A stretch of DNA of 64,000 nucleotides from Mycobacterium parmense (GCF_010730575.1 NZ_AP022614.1:4898001-4962000); one strand, 5' to 3'; numbered from the stretch's first letter, positions 17,708 to 27,392 are shown. Program-made: numbers and translations. Notes: a model not told the origin generated them from the sequence alone.

Positions 17708-19174
17708 ATGGCCTTGCTGGCCGACGGCGTGAGTGAGCTCTTCATCGACGGCAAGATGTCGACCGGCAACGCCGGCACCTTCCCGACGGTCAACCCGGCG
17801 ACCGAGGAGGTGCTGGGAGTCGCCGCCGACGCCGACGCCGAGGACATGGGCCGCGCGATCGACGCCGCGCGCCGGGCCTTCGACGACACGGACTGGTCGC
17901 GCGACACCGCGCTGCGGGTCCGCTGCGTGCGTCAGCTGCGCGAGGCGATGCGACAGCATCTCGAAGAGCTGCGCGACCTGACCATCGCCGAAGTCGGCGC
18001 GCCGCGGATGCTCACCGCGATCGCGCAGCTCGAGGTCCCTGTCAACGACCTGGCGTTCGCGGCCGACACCGCCGAATCCTACGAATACAACCAGGATCTC
18101 GGCCAAGCGTCGCCCATGGGGATCCCTACCCGGCGCACCATCGCCCGCGAGGCCGTCGGTGTCGTCGGCGCCATCACACCGTGGAACTTCCCGCACCAGA
18201 TCAACCTCGCCAAGATCGGACCGGCACTGGCCGCCGGAAACACCGTCGTCCTCAAGCCCGCCCCCGACACCCCGTGGTGCGCCGCCGTGCTGGGGGAACT
18301 CATCGCCGAGCACACCGACTTTCCGCCCGGCGTGATCAACATCGTCACGTCCAGCGACCACAGCGTGGGCGCGCTGCTCGCCAAAGACCCTCGGGTGGAC
18401 ATGATTTCGTTCACCGGGTCGACCGCCACCGGCCGCAGCGTGATGGCCGACGGCGCCGCGACCATCAAGAAGGTCTTCCTCGAGCTGGGGGGCAAGTCGG
18501 CGTTCATCGTCCTCGACGACGCCGACTTGGGCGGCGCGGTCGGCATGGCGGGATTCTCGGTGTGCATGCACGCCGGGCAGGGGTGCGCCATCACCACCCG
18601 GCTGGTGGTGCCGCGGGCGCGGTACGACGAGGCCGTCTCCATCGCCGCCGCGACGGTGGGCGGCATCAAGGCCGGTGACCCCGCCGATCCCGGAACCATC
18701 TGCGGCCCCGTCATCTCCGCGCGTCAGCGCGATCGGATCCAGGGCTACCTCGACTCGGCCGTCGCCGAGGGGGGAACGTTCGCGTGCGGGGGCGGCCGCC
18801 CGGCCGACCGCGACGTCGGTTTCTTCATCGAGCCCACGGTGATCGCGGGGCTGGGCAACGATGCCCGCTGCGCCCGCGAGGAGATCTTCGGCCCGGTCCT
18901 GACGGTGATCCCGCACGATGGTGACGACGACGCCGTGCGCATCGCCAACGACTCGCCGTACGGGTTGTCGGGCACGGTGTTCGGTGCCGACCCGGAGCGG
19001 GCGGCGCGGGTGGCCGCGCGGGTCCGTGCGGGCACGATCAACGTCAACGGTGGCGTCTGGTATTCGGCCGATGCGCCGTTCGGCGGTTACAAGCAGTCCG
19101 GAAACGGCCGCGAGATGGGCCTGGCCGGTTTCGAGGAGTACCTGGAGACCAAGACCATCGCGACAGCGGTTTAG
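17708..19174 (+). CDS. aldA: NAD(P)-dependent aldehyde dehydrogenase AldA
   Basis: Aldehyde dehydrogenase of 488 aa corresponding to Rv0768. It has the substrate/cofactor segment TPWNFPHQINL, the nucleotide motif FTGSTATGR, the catalytic Glu in LELGGKSA and the catalytic Cys in AGQGCAITTR. It oxidises an aldehyde to the carboxylic acid in the cytoplasm. It is the first gene of the rightward aldA-SDR-dehydrogenase-CMD operon and is divergent from the P450 operon, so it may handle aldehydes made by the adjacent alcohol dehydrogenase or P450s. The next gene begins 17 nt after its stop. Confidence 0.95.
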   Translation: MALLADGVSELFIDGKMSTGNAGTFPTVNPATEEVLGVAADADAEDMGRAIDAARRAFDDTDWSRDTALRVRCVRQLREAMRQHLEELRDLTIAEVGAPRMLTAIAQLEVPVNDLAFAADTAESYEYNQDLGQASPMGIPTRRTIAREAVGVVGAITPWNFPHQINLAKIGPALAAGNTVVLKPAPDTPWCAAVLGELIAEHTDFPPGVINIVTSSDHSVGALLAKDPRVDMISFTGSTATGRSVMADGAATIKKVFLELGGKSAFIVLDDADLGGAVGMAGFSVCMHAGQGCAITTRLVVPRARYDEAVSIAAATVGGIKAGDPADPGTICGPVISARQRDRIQGYLDSAVAEGGTFACGGGRPADRDVGFFIEPTVIAGLGNDARCAREEIFGPVLTVIPHDGDDDAVRIANDSPYGLSGTVFGADPERAARVAARVRAGTINVNGGVWYSADAPFGGYKQSGNGREMGLAGFEEYLETKTIATAV

Positions 19175-19191
19175 CCAGAGGAGCTTCGAGC

Positions 19192-19941
19192 ATGAGGTTT
19201 GAGAACAAGGTCGCCATCGTCACCGGGTCCGGGGGCGGCATCGGGCAGGCGTACGCCGAGGCGCTGGCCCGTGAGGGCGCCGCCGTCGTCGTGGCCGACA
19301 TCAAGGCCGAGGCGGCCGAGGGGGTCGCCAAGCAGATCGTCGCCGACGGCGGCACGGCGCTTGCCGTTCCGGTCGACGTGTCCGACCCGGCGTCGGCGAA
19401 GGCGATGGCCGACCGCGCGCTGGCGGAGTTCGGTGGCATCGACTACCTGGTGAACAACGCCGCGATCTTCGGGGGGATGAAGTTGGATTTCCTGCTCACC
19501 ATCGACCCGGAGTATTACCGGAAGTTCATGAGCGTCAACCTCGACGGCGCGCTGTGGTGTACCCGCGCGGTGTACAAGAAGATGGCCAAGCGCGGCGGCG
19601 GTGCGATCATCAACCAGTCGTCCACCGCCGCGTGGTTGTACTCGAACTTCTACGGCCTGGCCAAGGTCGGCATCAACGGCCTCACCCAACAGCTTTCGCG
19701 GGAGTTGGGCGGTCAGAACATCCGGATCAACGCGATCGCGCCCGGGCCCATCGACACCGAGGCCAACCGCACCACCACGCCGGCAGAGATGGTCGCCGAC
19801 ATAGTCAAGGGTCTTCCGCTGTCGCGCATGGGAACTCCCGAAGACCTGGTCGGGATGTGTCTGTTCCTGCTGTCCGACGAGGCGTCGTGGATCACCGGGC
19901 AGATCTTCAATGTCGACGGCGGACAGATCTTCCGCTCATGA
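19192..19941 (+). CDS. Short-chain dehydrogenase/reductase (Rv0769-like)
   Basis: Classical SDR of 249 aa. The nucleotide loop is GSGGGIGQAY (residues 10-19), followed by the NNAAIFGG motif, catalytic Ser in QSSTAAW and Tyr-x3-Lys in YGLAKVG. ADIKAE after the second strand has an Asp, which points to NAD preference. AGAGGAG before the start is a good ribosome-binding site. The stop overlaps the next gene by 4 nt (ATGA), so tight coupling is expected. The substrate is unknown; the operon suggests alcohol/acid interconversion in a catabolic pathway. Confidence 0.93.
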   Translation: MRFENKVAIVTGSGGGIGQAYAEALAREGAAVVVADIKAEAAEGVAKQIVADGGTALAVPVDVSDPASAKAMADRALAEFGGIDYLVNNAAIFGGMKLDFLLTIDPEYYRKFMSVNLDGALWCTRAVYKKMAKRGGGAIINQSSTAAWLYSNFYGLAKVGINGLTQQLSRELGGQNIRINAIAPGPIDTEANRTTTPAEMVADIVKGLPLSRMGTPEDLVGMCLFLLSDEASWITGQIFNVDGGQIFRS

Positions 19942-20795
19942 GTCAGGACCTACGCCTCGGGTACATCGGTCTGGGCAACATGGGTGCGCCGATGGCCACT
20001 AAGATGACCGAATGGCCAGGCGGGATAACGGTTTACGACATTCGCACGGAGGCGATGACGCCGCTGGCCGAAAAGGGCGCCGGCCTGGCCGACAGCGTCG
20101 CCGACGTTGCCGCCGCCGACCTCATCCACGTCACGGTTCTCGACGACACTCAGGTGCGTGAAGTCGTCGGCGAACTGGCGGCGCACGCCAAACCCGGCAC
20201 CATCATCGCGATCCACTCCACCATCAACGACACTACGGCCGAACAGCTTGCGCGAGACTTGAAGCCGCAGGACATTCACGTCATCGACGCGCCGGTCAGC
20301 GGCGGCGCCGGGGCCGCCGCGAAGGGCGAGCTGGCCACCATGGTGGGAGCCGAGCGCGAGGTGTACGAGAAGATCAAGCCGGCGTTCAAACACTGGGCGT
20401 CGGTGGTCATCCACGCGGGTGAGCCGGGCGCCGGGACGCGAATGAAGCTGGCCCGAAACATGTTGACCTTCACCTCTTACGTGGCGGCATGCGAGGCGAT
20501 GAAACTGGCCGAGGCGGCCGGGCTCGACCTGCAGGCGCTGGGCCGGGTGGTGCGTCACACCGACACGCTCACCGGCGGGCCCGGGGCGATCATGGTGCGT
20601 GACGACATGAACGACCTTCAGCCAGAACACTTCCTGTATCAGCCGTTTATACATACCCGTGGTCTGGGCGAGAAGGACCTGAGCCTGGCGCTAGGTTTGG
20701 GTGAGGCGTTATCGGTCGATCTGCCGTTGGCCAGGCTGGCGTTGGAGCGACTGGCGCCCGGCCTGGGGGTACCACACACAGAGAAAGAGGCGTGA
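19938..20795 (+). CDS. 6-phosphogluconate/3-hydroxyisobutyrate dehydrogenase-family protein (Rv0770-like)
   Basis: Beta-hydroxyacid dehydrogenase of 285 aa. The N-terminal Rossmann motif is GYIGLGNMGAPMA, the substrate motif is DAPVSGGAGAAAKGEL (near residue 118), and the catalytic-Lys region KLARNML follows near residue 170. The family oxidises 3-hydroxyacids such as 3-hydroxyisobutyrate or tartronate semialdehyde partners. It overlaps the SDR gene by ATGA at the start and the CMD gene by one base at the end, so the three are translated together. Confidence 0.92.
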   Translation: MSQDLRLGYIGLGNMGAPMATKMTEWPGGITVYDIRTEAMTPLAEKGAGLADSVADVAAADLIHVTVLDDTQVREVVGELAAHAKPGTIIAIHSTINDTTAEQLARDLKPQDIHVIDAPVSGGAGAAAKGELATMVGAEREVYEKIKPAFKHWASVVIHAGEPGAGTRMKLARNMLTFTSYVAACEAMKLAEAAGLDLQALGRVVRHTDTLTGGPGAIMVRDDMNDLQPEHFLYQPFIHTRGLGEKDLSLALGLGEALSVDLPLARLALERLAPGLGVPHTEKEA

Positions 20796-21229
20796 TGGAC
20801 GAGCTGCGCCGCAAGGGCCTCGAGAAGATGAACGAAGTCTACGGCTGGGAGATGCCCAACACCGAAGGCGACCCCTACTTCGATCTGACGGTCGACCACC
20901 TGTTCGGCACCATCTGGAGCCGGCCGGGGCTGTCGATGCGCGACAAGCGCATCATGACGCTGACGGCGGTCACGGCGGTCGGCAACCGCGACCTGGCCGA
21001 GATCCAGATCAACGCCGCGCTTCTCAACGGGGAACTCACCGAGACCGAGTTGAAGGAGATGGCCGTCTTCCTCACCCACTACCTCGGGTTCCCCCTGGGG
21101 TCGGCGCTCAACGGCGCCGTCGACGCCGTCGTGGCCAAGCGCAGGAAGGCGGCGGCCAAGAACGCCGGCGAGGACAAGAAGGCCAACGTCGAGGCCGCGC
21201 TGAAGATGCACTCCGGGGGAGACCGGTAA
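20795..21229 (+). CDS. Carboxymuconolactone decarboxylase-family protein (Rv0771-like)
   Basis: All-helical CMD/AhpD-fold protein of 144 aa with an RDKRIMTLTAVTAVGNR core and LTHYLGFPLGSALNGAV. It lacks the CxxC of AhpD-type peroxidases, so it belongs with the true decarboxylase branch or a non-redox relative. The C-terminal tail is Lys/Ala-rich. The ATG at 20795 overlaps the previous stop (TGATG); a GTG at 20792 is also possible and would add one residue. Last gene of the aldA operon. The aromatic substrate, if any, is not deducible. Confidence 0.88.
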   Translation: MDELRRKGLEKMNEVYGWEMPNTEGDPYFDLTVDHLFGTIWSRPGLSMRDKRIMTLTAVTAVGNRDLAEIQINAALLNGELTETELKEMAVFLTHYLGFPLGSALNGAVDAVVAKRRKAAAKNAGEDKKANVEAALKMHSGGDR

Positions 21230-21301
21230 CGGGGCGTTCTTAATTGTTCGCCGATCCCGCCCGACCCGATAAACCCTTGTGTCACATTGGTTTCAATCGT
21301 C

Positions 21302-21336
21302 ATCGCCGGGGCCTCGATGCTGCAAGCATCGGCGAT
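21302..21336. terminator. Hairpin after the aldA operon, possible terminator
   Basis: Nested inverted repeat: CGATGC (21315-21320), loop TGCAA, GCATCG (21326-21331), flanked by ATCGCC and GGCGAT. There is no T-run, which is common for mycobacterial terminators. It lies between the convergent CMD and lipoprotein genes, a position that suits termination. Confidence 0.4.
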
Positions 21337-21364
21337 CCGGCCTTGAGCCGAATGGCCGATGCCC

Positions 21365-22117
21365 CTACGACCGCTTGGAGTAGCTGTTGCCGAGGTCGTC
21401 CTGCAGGACCTGGGCGCTGGTCGACGTGCTGATCACCTGCAGGGGGGCGGACAGGGTGGTCACCGCGTAGGTCCATCCGGCCGGCAACTTCAGCCGCGAT
21501 CCCAGCGCCGCGAGATCGGCCTGCGAGAGTGCGTGGTCCTTCTGCTGGCTCCAGGTCTGCATGACCCAGCGCGTCCCGCCCGGCTCCACCAGTTCATAGA
21601 TCTGGCGTCCGGCGTTGAAGGTGAACACCGTCCGCCGATCCACCGTGTGCGGGGTGTAGGGCCGCTTCGCCGTCATCGGATCGCCGACCTCGACGGTGGC
21701 CTCCTTGCGCATGGCGATGCCGCCGAAGGTCTTGGTCTCGCTCGAAACATCGTCCTTCGTGATCGAGTCCATCAGCCAATACCGGGGGCCGTTGAGGACG
21801 GCGGTCAATGCGTCGTTGTCCCTGGCGATCTGCGATGCATCAAGCGAAGACCATGCCTGCTGCGGGCAGTCGTTGAGTCCGTAGGAGTTGTAGACGTCGG
21901 CGGCCAGCCCCGCGGCGTCCAGCTGGATCAACAGGACCTCGCAGTAGCGCTTGCCGACCAGGCCCGTGGCCACAACCGGTGAGGCCGAGGCCGCGGCAGT
22001 CGTCGGGGTGGCAGTGGTCGGCGCGCTGACCGGCGCGGAACGGCACGCCGCGGTGATCAGGCCGAGGCCGACGATTCCGGCCGCGACCCTGCCGTAGCGC
22101 CTGCGCGGGGATGCCAT
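21365..22117 (-). CDS. Probable lipoprotein, unknown function
   Basis: Secreted protein of 250 aa. The N-terminus has a basic segment (SPRRRYGR), a hydrophobic core (VAAGIVGLGLI) and a lipobox-like ITAAC, so Cys25 is a probable lipidation site. The -3 position is Thr rather than Leu, which weakens the call slightly. A Thr/Ala/Ser linker follows, then a domain with YCEVLLIQLDAAG, NDCPQQAW and AVLNGPRYWLMD. The two later cysteines could form a disulfide. I do not recognise the domain as an enzyme. It is divergent from a TetR gene across a 78-bp region with a strong palindrome, so it is probably regulated by that protein. Confidence 0.75.
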   Translation of the reverse strand: MASPRRRYGRVAAGIVGLGLITAACRSAPVSAPTTATPTTAAASASPVVATGLVGKRYCEVLLIQLDAAGLAADVYNSYGLNDCPQQAWSSLDASQIARDNDALTAVLNGPRYWLMDSITKDDVSSETKTFGGIAMRKEATVEVGDPMTAKRPYTPHTVDRRTVFTFNAGRQIYELVEPGGTRWVMQTWSQQKDHALSQADLAALGSRLKLPAGWTYAVTTLSAPLQVISTSTSAQVLQDDLGNSYSKRS

Positions 22118-22145
22118 GCCGGCAAGTAAACCACCATCGCCAATG

Positions 22146-22168
22146 TATTGCGAGTCCCACTAGCAATA
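22146..22168. promoter_or_regulatory. 23-bp palindrome between lipoprotein and TetR genes, candidate operator
   Basis: Arms TATTGC (22146-22151) and GCAATA (22163-22168) plus inner AGT/ACT around CCC give 9 of 10 paired positions per half. The site lies 28 bp before both starts, in the middle of a 78-bp divergent region, the classic place for a TetR operator. Confidence 0.6.
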
Positions 22169-22195
22169 GATGGCAGCGCGTCCTACGCTCGTGGG

Positions 22196-22828
22196 GTGAG
22201 CACCGACGGACGGCGGGCGCGTCGCGAGCGCGGTCGAGAAGCTGTGGTCGACGCCGCCTTCGGGCTGATCCTGGAGGGCAAGACCCAACCGTCGGCCCAG
22301 GATGTCGCCGATCGGGCCGGCGTGTCGGTGTCCTCGGTGTTTCGCAATTTCGACGGGCTGGCCGACCTGCAGGGTCAGGCACTCGACCGGTTCCGCTCCC
22401 GCTATTCGCATTTCGTTGCCGCCAGGCCGGCACCGGGTGCGGACGTCGACTCTCGGATCGGGTTCTTCGTGCGTCATCGCGTCCGGCTGTACAGCCAGGC
22501 AGGGCCGCTGTTGATGCTCGCCCGGATGCGGGCGCTGGACTCCGAAAGGATGGTGGAAGCGGTCGCGTACAACCGCGCCGCGCTCGCGGCGCAGACCCGC
22601 GACTGCTTCCGGCCCGAAATCGCGGAGCGGACAACGACCGATGCGGCCGACCTGGTGTCCCTGGTGGATTCACTGACTTCCCCGGAATCGTTCGACCTGA
22701 TGACCAGAACCCATGCCCGATCAGCCCGCCAGATCGCCCGATCGTGGCGGTCGGGCCTGCGGGCGTTGCTCACCGGGTGCCCGCCGCCGCCGCGGCAAGC
22801 TGAACTCGGTGAGACGGATGCCCTGTGA
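22196..22828 (+). CDS. TetR/AcrR-family transcriptional regulator
   Basis: Regulator of 210 aa. The N-terminal helix-turn-helix is seen in QPSAQDVADRAGVSVSSVFRNFDGLADL (residues about 32-59, recognition helix VSVSSVFRNF). The C-terminal domain ends in a Pro-rich tail. The GTG at 22196 starts STDGRRARRERGRE, the usual basic lead of the family; a TTG at 22148 would sit inside the palindrome and is unlikely. Its stop overlaps the next gene by 4 nt (GTGA). It probably controls itself, the following membrane protein and the divergent lipoprotein. The inducer is unknown. Confidence 0.85.
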   Translation: MSTDGRRARRERGREAVVDAAFGLILEGKTQPSAQDVADRAGVSVSSVFRNFDGLADLQGQALDRFRSRYSHFVAARPAPGADVDSRIGFFVRHRVRLYSQAGPLLMLARMRALDSERMVEAVAYNRAALAAQTRDCFRPEIAERTTTDAADLVSLVDSLTSPESFDLMTRTHARSARQIARSWRSGLRALLTGCPPPPRQAELGETDAL

Positions 22829-23457
22829 TTACCGGATGGTGGGTATGGCTGGTGGCGTTGGCGCTATACATCGGGTTTCGACTGTTCTACGACAATCTGC
22901 GCGGCAGAGTGACGCGCGAGGAGATCGATAACCTGGTGAGCCGGGCCGAAGCGCTGGGTGGCGATGGAGTCAACGACCTTTCGATCGTGCGGCAATTCCT
23001 CGAGGACGACGATGGGCGGGAGTTCGTGATGGTCAACCTGGTGCGGGTGCCCGACGCCATGGTCACCCATCCCGACACCGGGGCGCAGGTTCCGGCGCGC
23101 GAGATGATGAAGGCCTGTACCAATTCGTTCATGCCGCTGTTGATGCGACGCGGAGGTCATCCGGCGCTGGTGGCGCGGAAAGTCGGCGGATACCTCGATT
23201 CGTGGATGGTGGGGCCTGATCCGGGCTGGAGCATGGTCGGTTTCGTGCGCTACCGGTCGCGCCGCGACATGCTCAAGGTCGTCCTCGATCCCGCCTTCGA
23301 GGCCGCACACGAATACAAGCGTGTGGCGCTGGCCGAGACGTTCTCCTTCCCGACCCAGCCCTTCCTGCGCGCCTATATCGGCCCGAGAGGCTCGGTTTTC
23401 CTGATCCTCGCCCTGGCCGCGGCGCTCGCCCAGCTGGCCATGCTCGCCACCGGCTGA
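22825..23457 (+). CDS. Membrane-associated conserved protein, possibly DUF1330-like
   Basis: Protein of 210 aa with a hydrophobic N-terminal helix (residues 2-18, WWVWLVALALYIGF) and a hydrophobic C-terminal helix (about 190-208). Between them is a soluble domain with FVMVNLVRVPDAM, MVGFVRYRSRRDML and a following AAHEYKRVALAET. This pattern resembles dimeric alpha-beta barrel proteins of the DUF1330 type, but the match is from memory only. It is translationally coupled to the TetR gene (GTGA overlap). No enzymatic residues are evident. Function unknown; a membrane-anchored ligand-binding or stress protein is possible. Confidence 0.7.
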   Translation: MITGWWVWLVALALYIGFRLFYDNLRGRVTREEIDNLVSRAEALGGDGVNDLSIVRQFLEDDDGREFVMVNLVRVPDAMVTHPDTGAQVPAREMMKACTNSFMPLLMRRGGHPALVARKVGGYLDSWMVGPDPGWSMVGFVRYRSRRDMLKVVLDPAFEAAHEYKRVALAETFSFPTQPFLRAYIGPRGSVFLILALAAALAQLAMLATG

Positions 23458-23530
23458 CCCGAGAGCCCGCAGGCGCCGCGTGCCCGCCTGCTGTATGCGA
23501 GCGCCCGCAGCCCGGCTAGTCTGACCTGTC

Positions 23531-24799
23531 GTGCGCGTCCTGGTAATCGGTTCCGGTGCCCGTGAACATGCGCTGTTGCTCGCGCTTCGCGACGACCCGC
23601 AGGTCACCGGGCTGGCCGTCGCACCCGGCAACGCCGGCACCGCCCGCCTCGCCGAGCAACACGAGGTCGACATCACCTCGGGGGACGGCGTCGTAGCGCT
23701 GGCGCAAGAGGTGCGGGCCGACATGGTGGTCATCGGTCCCGAAGTCCCCCTGGTGCTGGGGGTGGCCGACGCCGTGCGCGCAGCCGGCATCGCCTGCTTC
23801 GGGCCCGGGAAGGACGCCGCCCGCATCGAGGGATCCAAGGCCTTCGCCAAGGAGGTCATGGCCGCCGCCGGGGTGCGGACGGCGAACACCGAAATAGTCG
23901 ACAGCCCAGCGCTTCTGGATGCCGCCCTGGACAGGTTCGGCCCCCCGTCGGGCGACCCGGCCTGGGTGGTCAAAGACGACCGACTGGCGGCCGGCAAGGG
24001 CGTGGTGGTGACGGCGGACCGCGAGGTCGCGCGCGCGCACGCCGCCGGGTTGCTGGAAGCCGGCCACCCTGTGCTGCTCGAGTCGTTCCTGGACGGGCCC
24101 GAGGTGTCACTGTTCTGCGTCGTCGATGGCCACACGGTGGTGCCGCTGCTACCGGCCCAGGACTTCAAACGGGTCGGCGACGGCGACACCGGACCGAATA
24201 CCGGCGGCATGGGCGCCTACGCGCCCGTGCCCTGGCTCCCCGACGACGTCTACCGCGGCATCGTGCACGACATCGTCGAACCGGTTGCGGCCGAAATGGT
24301 CCGGCGCGGAAGCTCGTTCAGCGGGTTGCTGTATGTGGGCCTGGCGATCACCGAGCGAGGTCCGGCAGTCGTCGAATTCAACTGCCGCTTCGGTGATCCC
24401 GAGACCCAGGCCGTGCTGGCCCTGCTCGAGTCACCGCTGGGGCAGCTGCTCTACGCCGCGAGCACCGGCGCCCTGGCCGACTTCGGCGAGCTGCGCTGGC
24501 GCGGCGGCGCCGCCGTCACGGTGGTGCTGGCGGCGGAAAGCTACCCCGGACGCCCCCGCGTGGGGGACGTCGTCGTCGGCTCGGAAGCCGACGGGGTGCT
24601 GCACGCGGGAACGACCCGGCGCGACGACGGCGAGATCGTCTCGTCGGGTGGGCGGGTGCTGTCGGTGGTCGGCACCGGCGTCGACCTCACCGCCGCACGC
24701 GCGCGCGCCTACGACATCCTGGGATCGGTTCGACTGCCCGGCAGCCACTTCCGCAGCGACATCGCCTTGCTGGCGGCCGAGGGCAAGGTCCGGGTCTAA
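23531..24799 (+). CDS. purD: Phosphoribosylamine-glycine ligase
   Basis: GAR synthetase, second step of purine synthesis: 5-phosphoribosylamine + glycine + ATP gives GAR. 422 aa, normal length. It has the N-terminal [15 protein letters not shown] motif, the ATP-grasp segment [18 protein letters not shown], the PurD signature region in [10 protein letters not shown] and metal-binding residues in [12 protein letters not shown]. It starts with GTG at 23531. It is the rightmost gene of this rightward stretch and ends 4 bp inside the convergent ggtA gene. Confidence 0.97.
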   Translation: MRVLVIGSGAREHALLLALRDDPQVTGLAVAPGNAGTARLAEQHEVDITSGDGVVALAQEVRADMVVIGPEVPLVLGVADAVRAAGIACFGPGKDAARIEGSKAFAKEVMAAAGVRTANTEIVDSPALLDAALDRFGPPSGDPAWVVKDDRLAAGKGVVVTADREVARAHAAGLLEAGHPVLLESFLDGPEVSLFCVVDGHTVVPLLPAQDFKRVGDGDTGPNTGGMGAYAPVPWLPDDVYRGIVHDIVEPVAAEMVRRGSSFSGLLYVGLAITERGPAVVEFNCRFGDPETQAVLALLESPLGQLLYAASTGALADFGELRWRGGAAVTVVLAAESYPGRPRVGDVVVGSEADGVLHAGTTRRDDGEIVSSGGRVLSVVGTGVDLTAARARAYDILGSVRLPGSHFRSDIALLAAEGKVRV

Positions 24800-26373
24800 T
24801 ATCCCGCGGCCAGCCCGTCGCGCCGCGGATCGCTGGCCGCGAGGTAGCCGCCGTCGAGCCGCCAGATCGCCTGGCAGCTGCCGAACTGGTTGTAGTCGTC
24901 GACCGCAACCAGGTCGTGTCCCCGGCTGCGCAGTTCGTCGAGCGTCGACGGCGGGAATCCCTTCTCGCAGCTGACCTGCAGGCCCTGCACCCACCGGAAC
25001 CGCGGGCCGTCGCACGCCGCCTGGGGGTTCTGCCCGTGGTCGGCGATGCGCGACATCACCTGCACATGGCCCTGTGGCTGCATCGTCCCGCCCATCACCC
25101 CGAAACTCATCACCGGGACGCCGTCCTTCGTCACGAAACCGGGAATGATCGTGTGATAGGGCCGCTTGCGCGGGCCCACTGTGTTCGGATGACCCTGCTG
25201 TGAAACGAAATTCGCGCCACGATTCTGCAGCGAGATGCCGGCGCCGGTGACCACGACGCCCGATCCGAAGCCCATGTAATTGGACTGAATCATCGAGACC
25301 ATCATCCCGGCGCCGTCGGCGGCGGTCAGATACACGGTGCCCCCACCAGGGCTGCCCGCGGTCGCGGTCGCGGCGCGCTTCGGATCGATCGATGCGGCGC
25401 GCTGCTTCAGGTACTCCCGGTCCAGCAGCCGTGCGGGGTCCAACGGCATGTGGTCGATGTCGGCGACATAGGCCTGCGCGTCGGCGAAAGCCAGCTTCAG
25501 CGCTTCGATCTGCAGATGCACGCTGTCGGCGGAGTCGGTCGGCGACGAGCTCATGTCGAAATGCTCGAGGATCCCCAGGGCGATCAGGGCCACGATCCCC
25601 TGGCCGTTGGGCGGGATTTCGTGCACGGTGTAGCCGCGGTAGGTGCCGCTGATCGTGCCGACCCAGTCCGGGCGATGGGCGGCCAGGTCGGCGGCCCGCA
25701 TGGCGCCGCCATGGGCGCACGCGTGCGCCTCGAGCCGGGTGGCCAGTTCGCCGCGGTAGAACGCCTCGCCGCCGGTCGCGGCGATCTTTTCGAGCGTGGC
25801 CGCATGGTCGGGGAACCAGAACCGCTCGCCGGGCTTCGGCGCGCGCCCGGACGGCAGGAACGCCGCGGCGAACCCGGGCTGGTCGGCGAAGAGCGGCGCC
25901 TGCGCCGCCCACTGCTGCGCGACGGTGGGCGACACGAGAAACCCGTTTCGGCCGTAGCAGATCGCCGGTTCGAAGAGCCGGTCGAACGGCAGCTTTCCGA
26001 ATTTGGCGTGCAGCTCCGCCCACGCCGACACAGCGCCGGGCACGGTCACCGAGTTCCAGCCCACTGCGGGAACCCCGTTGTCGCCGAAGTAGTCCGGGGT
26101 CCAAGCCGCCGGCGCGCGGCCCGACGCGTTCAGGCCGTGCAGCCGCTCGCCGTCCCAGACGATGGCGAAGGCGTCCGAGCCGATGCCGTTGGACACCGGC
26201 TCCACCAAGGTCAGAGTGATGGCGGTGGCGATGGCCGCGTCGACCGCGCTGCCTCCCTCCGCGAGCATCCGCAGACCCGCCTGCGCGGCCAGCGGCTGGG
26301 ACGTGCACACCACGTTCGCTGCGAGAACGGGCCTGCGGGGCCAGGCATAGGGGAGATCCCAATCGAACGGCAT
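24796..26373 (-). CDS. ggtA: Gamma-glutamyltransferase-family Ntn hydrolase
   Basis: Self-processing Ntn hydrolase of 525 aa similar to Rv0773c. The autocleavage and nucleophile Thr is in [12 protein letters not shown] (Thr346), followed by [15 protein letters not shown], typical of the small subunit. The large-subunit start has the family [21 protein letters not shown] segment. No signal peptide is visible from the chosen start ([14 protein letters not shown]), so it may be cytoplasmic, unlike exported GGT. Substrates could be glutathione-like or other gamma-glutamyl or cephalosporin-like amides. A longer frame to 26580 runs into the intergenic region and the esterase gene and is not supported. 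It ends tail to tail with purD (4-bp overlap). Confidence 0.9.
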   Translation of the reverse strand: MPFDWDLPYAWPRRPVLAANVVCTSQPLAAQAGLRMLAEGGSAVDAAIATAITLTLVEPVSNGIGSDAFAIVWDGERLHGLNASGRAPAAWTPDYFGDNGVPAVGWNSVTVPGAVSAWAELHAKFGKLPFDRLFEPAICYGRNGFLVSPTVAQQWAAQAPLFADQPGFAAAFLPSGRAPKPGERFWFPDHAATLEKIAATGGEAFYRGELATRLEAHACAHGGAMRAADLAAHRPDWVGTISGTYRGYTVHEIPPNGQGIVALIALGILEHFDMSSSPTDSADSVHLQIEALKLAFADAQAYVADIDHMPLDPARLLDREYLKQRAASIDPKRAATATAGSPGGGTVYLTAADGAGMMVSMIQSNYMGFGSGVVVTGAGISLQNRGANFVSQQGHPNTVGPRKRPYHTIIPGFVTKDGVPVMSFGVMGGTMQPQGHVQVMSRIADHGQNPQAACDGPRFRWVQGLQVSCEKGFPPSTLDELRSRGHDLVAVDDYNQFGSCQAIWRLDGGYLAASDPRRDGLAAGY

Positions 26374-26413
26374 CCTCACACCCGCGAGAGTAGGCGCTGC
26401 GTTCCCGAACCCG

Positions 26414-27319
26414 TCAGGCCGTGAGCAGCGGCGCCAACCAGGCGATCTCGGCGGGCAGCTGCGAGCTCCAGAACTCTGCGTTGTGCCCGCCGGGTGAGAA
26501 TCCGCCCGCGGGCGGGTTGGGCAGCTGGGCGATGAACTGCTTCGTCGCGGAGTAGAACGGGTCGCTGTCGCCGCAGTCAACCCGGATCGGGATCGACCCC
26601 AGCGCGGGCATGCCGAACACCGAGTTCGCCGCGAAGTCGTCGGGCCCGTCGAAGGCGCCGGGCGCCGCGGCGCCCGAGGACATCCACAGCGCCGGGCTCA
26701 CCGCGCAGATCGCGGCGGTGCGTGCCGGGCCCAGCCGGCCGCCGAGCAGCAGCGCGCCGTAGCCGCCCATCGACCAACCCAGGAACGCCACCCGCGAGGT
26801 GTCCAAATTCTGGCCGCTCAACATGGGGATGAGCTCGTCGAGCACCATGGCGCCGCTGTCCTCGCCGGAGGCCCGCTTGTGCCAGTAGCTGCCGCCGCCG
26901 TCGACGGCCACCACCGCGAACGGTGGCAGCCCGGCGTCGACGGCCTGCGCCAGGCCCTGCTCGACGCCCCCGGCCATCACGGTGGCCGCGTCGCTGCCTT
27001 TGCCGTGCAACGCGATGACCGGCCGCAGCGCCTTCGTCTGGCCGGGCGGCCGCGCGATCGCCCAGTTGGTGCCGGCGCCGCCCCGCGCCGCCGACACGAA
27101 GGAGCCGGTCACCATGGTCGGCGCGGGCGGGCCTGCCGGGGCGGGCTCCCGGGGCGCGGGCGGCGCCTGCGTGCCGGCTGGGGCCGGGAGCGGCATGGCC
27201 TGCGACGTTCGTGGTTCGAACAGAATGTCGAGTGCGTAGGCACCGACCGCGCCGGCTGCGGCGCTCGCGCCGAGGCCGAGCACGGCGCGGCGGCTCAAGT
27301 CGGGCATGCGGGCCATCAT
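26414..27319 (-). CDS. Tat-exported esterase of the S-formylglutathione hydrolase/Fbp-like fold (Rv0774c-like)
   Basis: Alpha/beta hydrolase of 301 aa. The N-terminus has a twin-arginine signal (LSRRAVLGLG, then a hydrophobic Ala/Gly-rich core), predicting folded export. A Pro-rich linker spans residues 42-70. The catalytic Ser is in GWSMGGYGA, the Asp in VDCGDSDPF and the His in GGHNAEFW. The fold resembles mycolyltransferase or esterase D-type enzymes. The M. tuberculosis counterpart is an esterase acting on short-chain esters; the natural lipid substrate is unsure. It is divergent from a TetR gene, which may regulate it. Confidence 0.9.
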   Translation of the reverse strand: MMARMPDLSRRAVLGLGASAAAGAVGAYALDILFEPRTSQAMPLPAPAGTQAPPAPREPAPAGPPAPTMVTGSFVSAARGGAGTNWAIARPPGQTKALRPVIALHGKGSDAATVMAGGVEQGLAQAVDAGLPPFAVVAVDGGGSYWHKRASGEDSGAMVLDELIPMLSGQNLDTSRVAFLGWSMGGYGALLLGGRLGPARTAAICAVSPALWMSSGAAAPGAFDGPDDFAANSVFGMPALGSIPIRVDCGDSDPFYSATKQFIAQLPNPPAGGFSPGGHNAEFWSSQLPAEIAWLAPLLTA

Positions 27320-27392
27320 GCCATGTGCGATTGGTCAGCCGTTTGGCGAAAATGGCAATGCAGTACCACTTTGACTGGCACGATGGCTTCTC

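Noticed and set aside
17561..18916. 451-aa open frame on the minus strand
   Set aside because: Antisense to aldA and crosses the TetR/aldA divergent region. Low-complexity translation.
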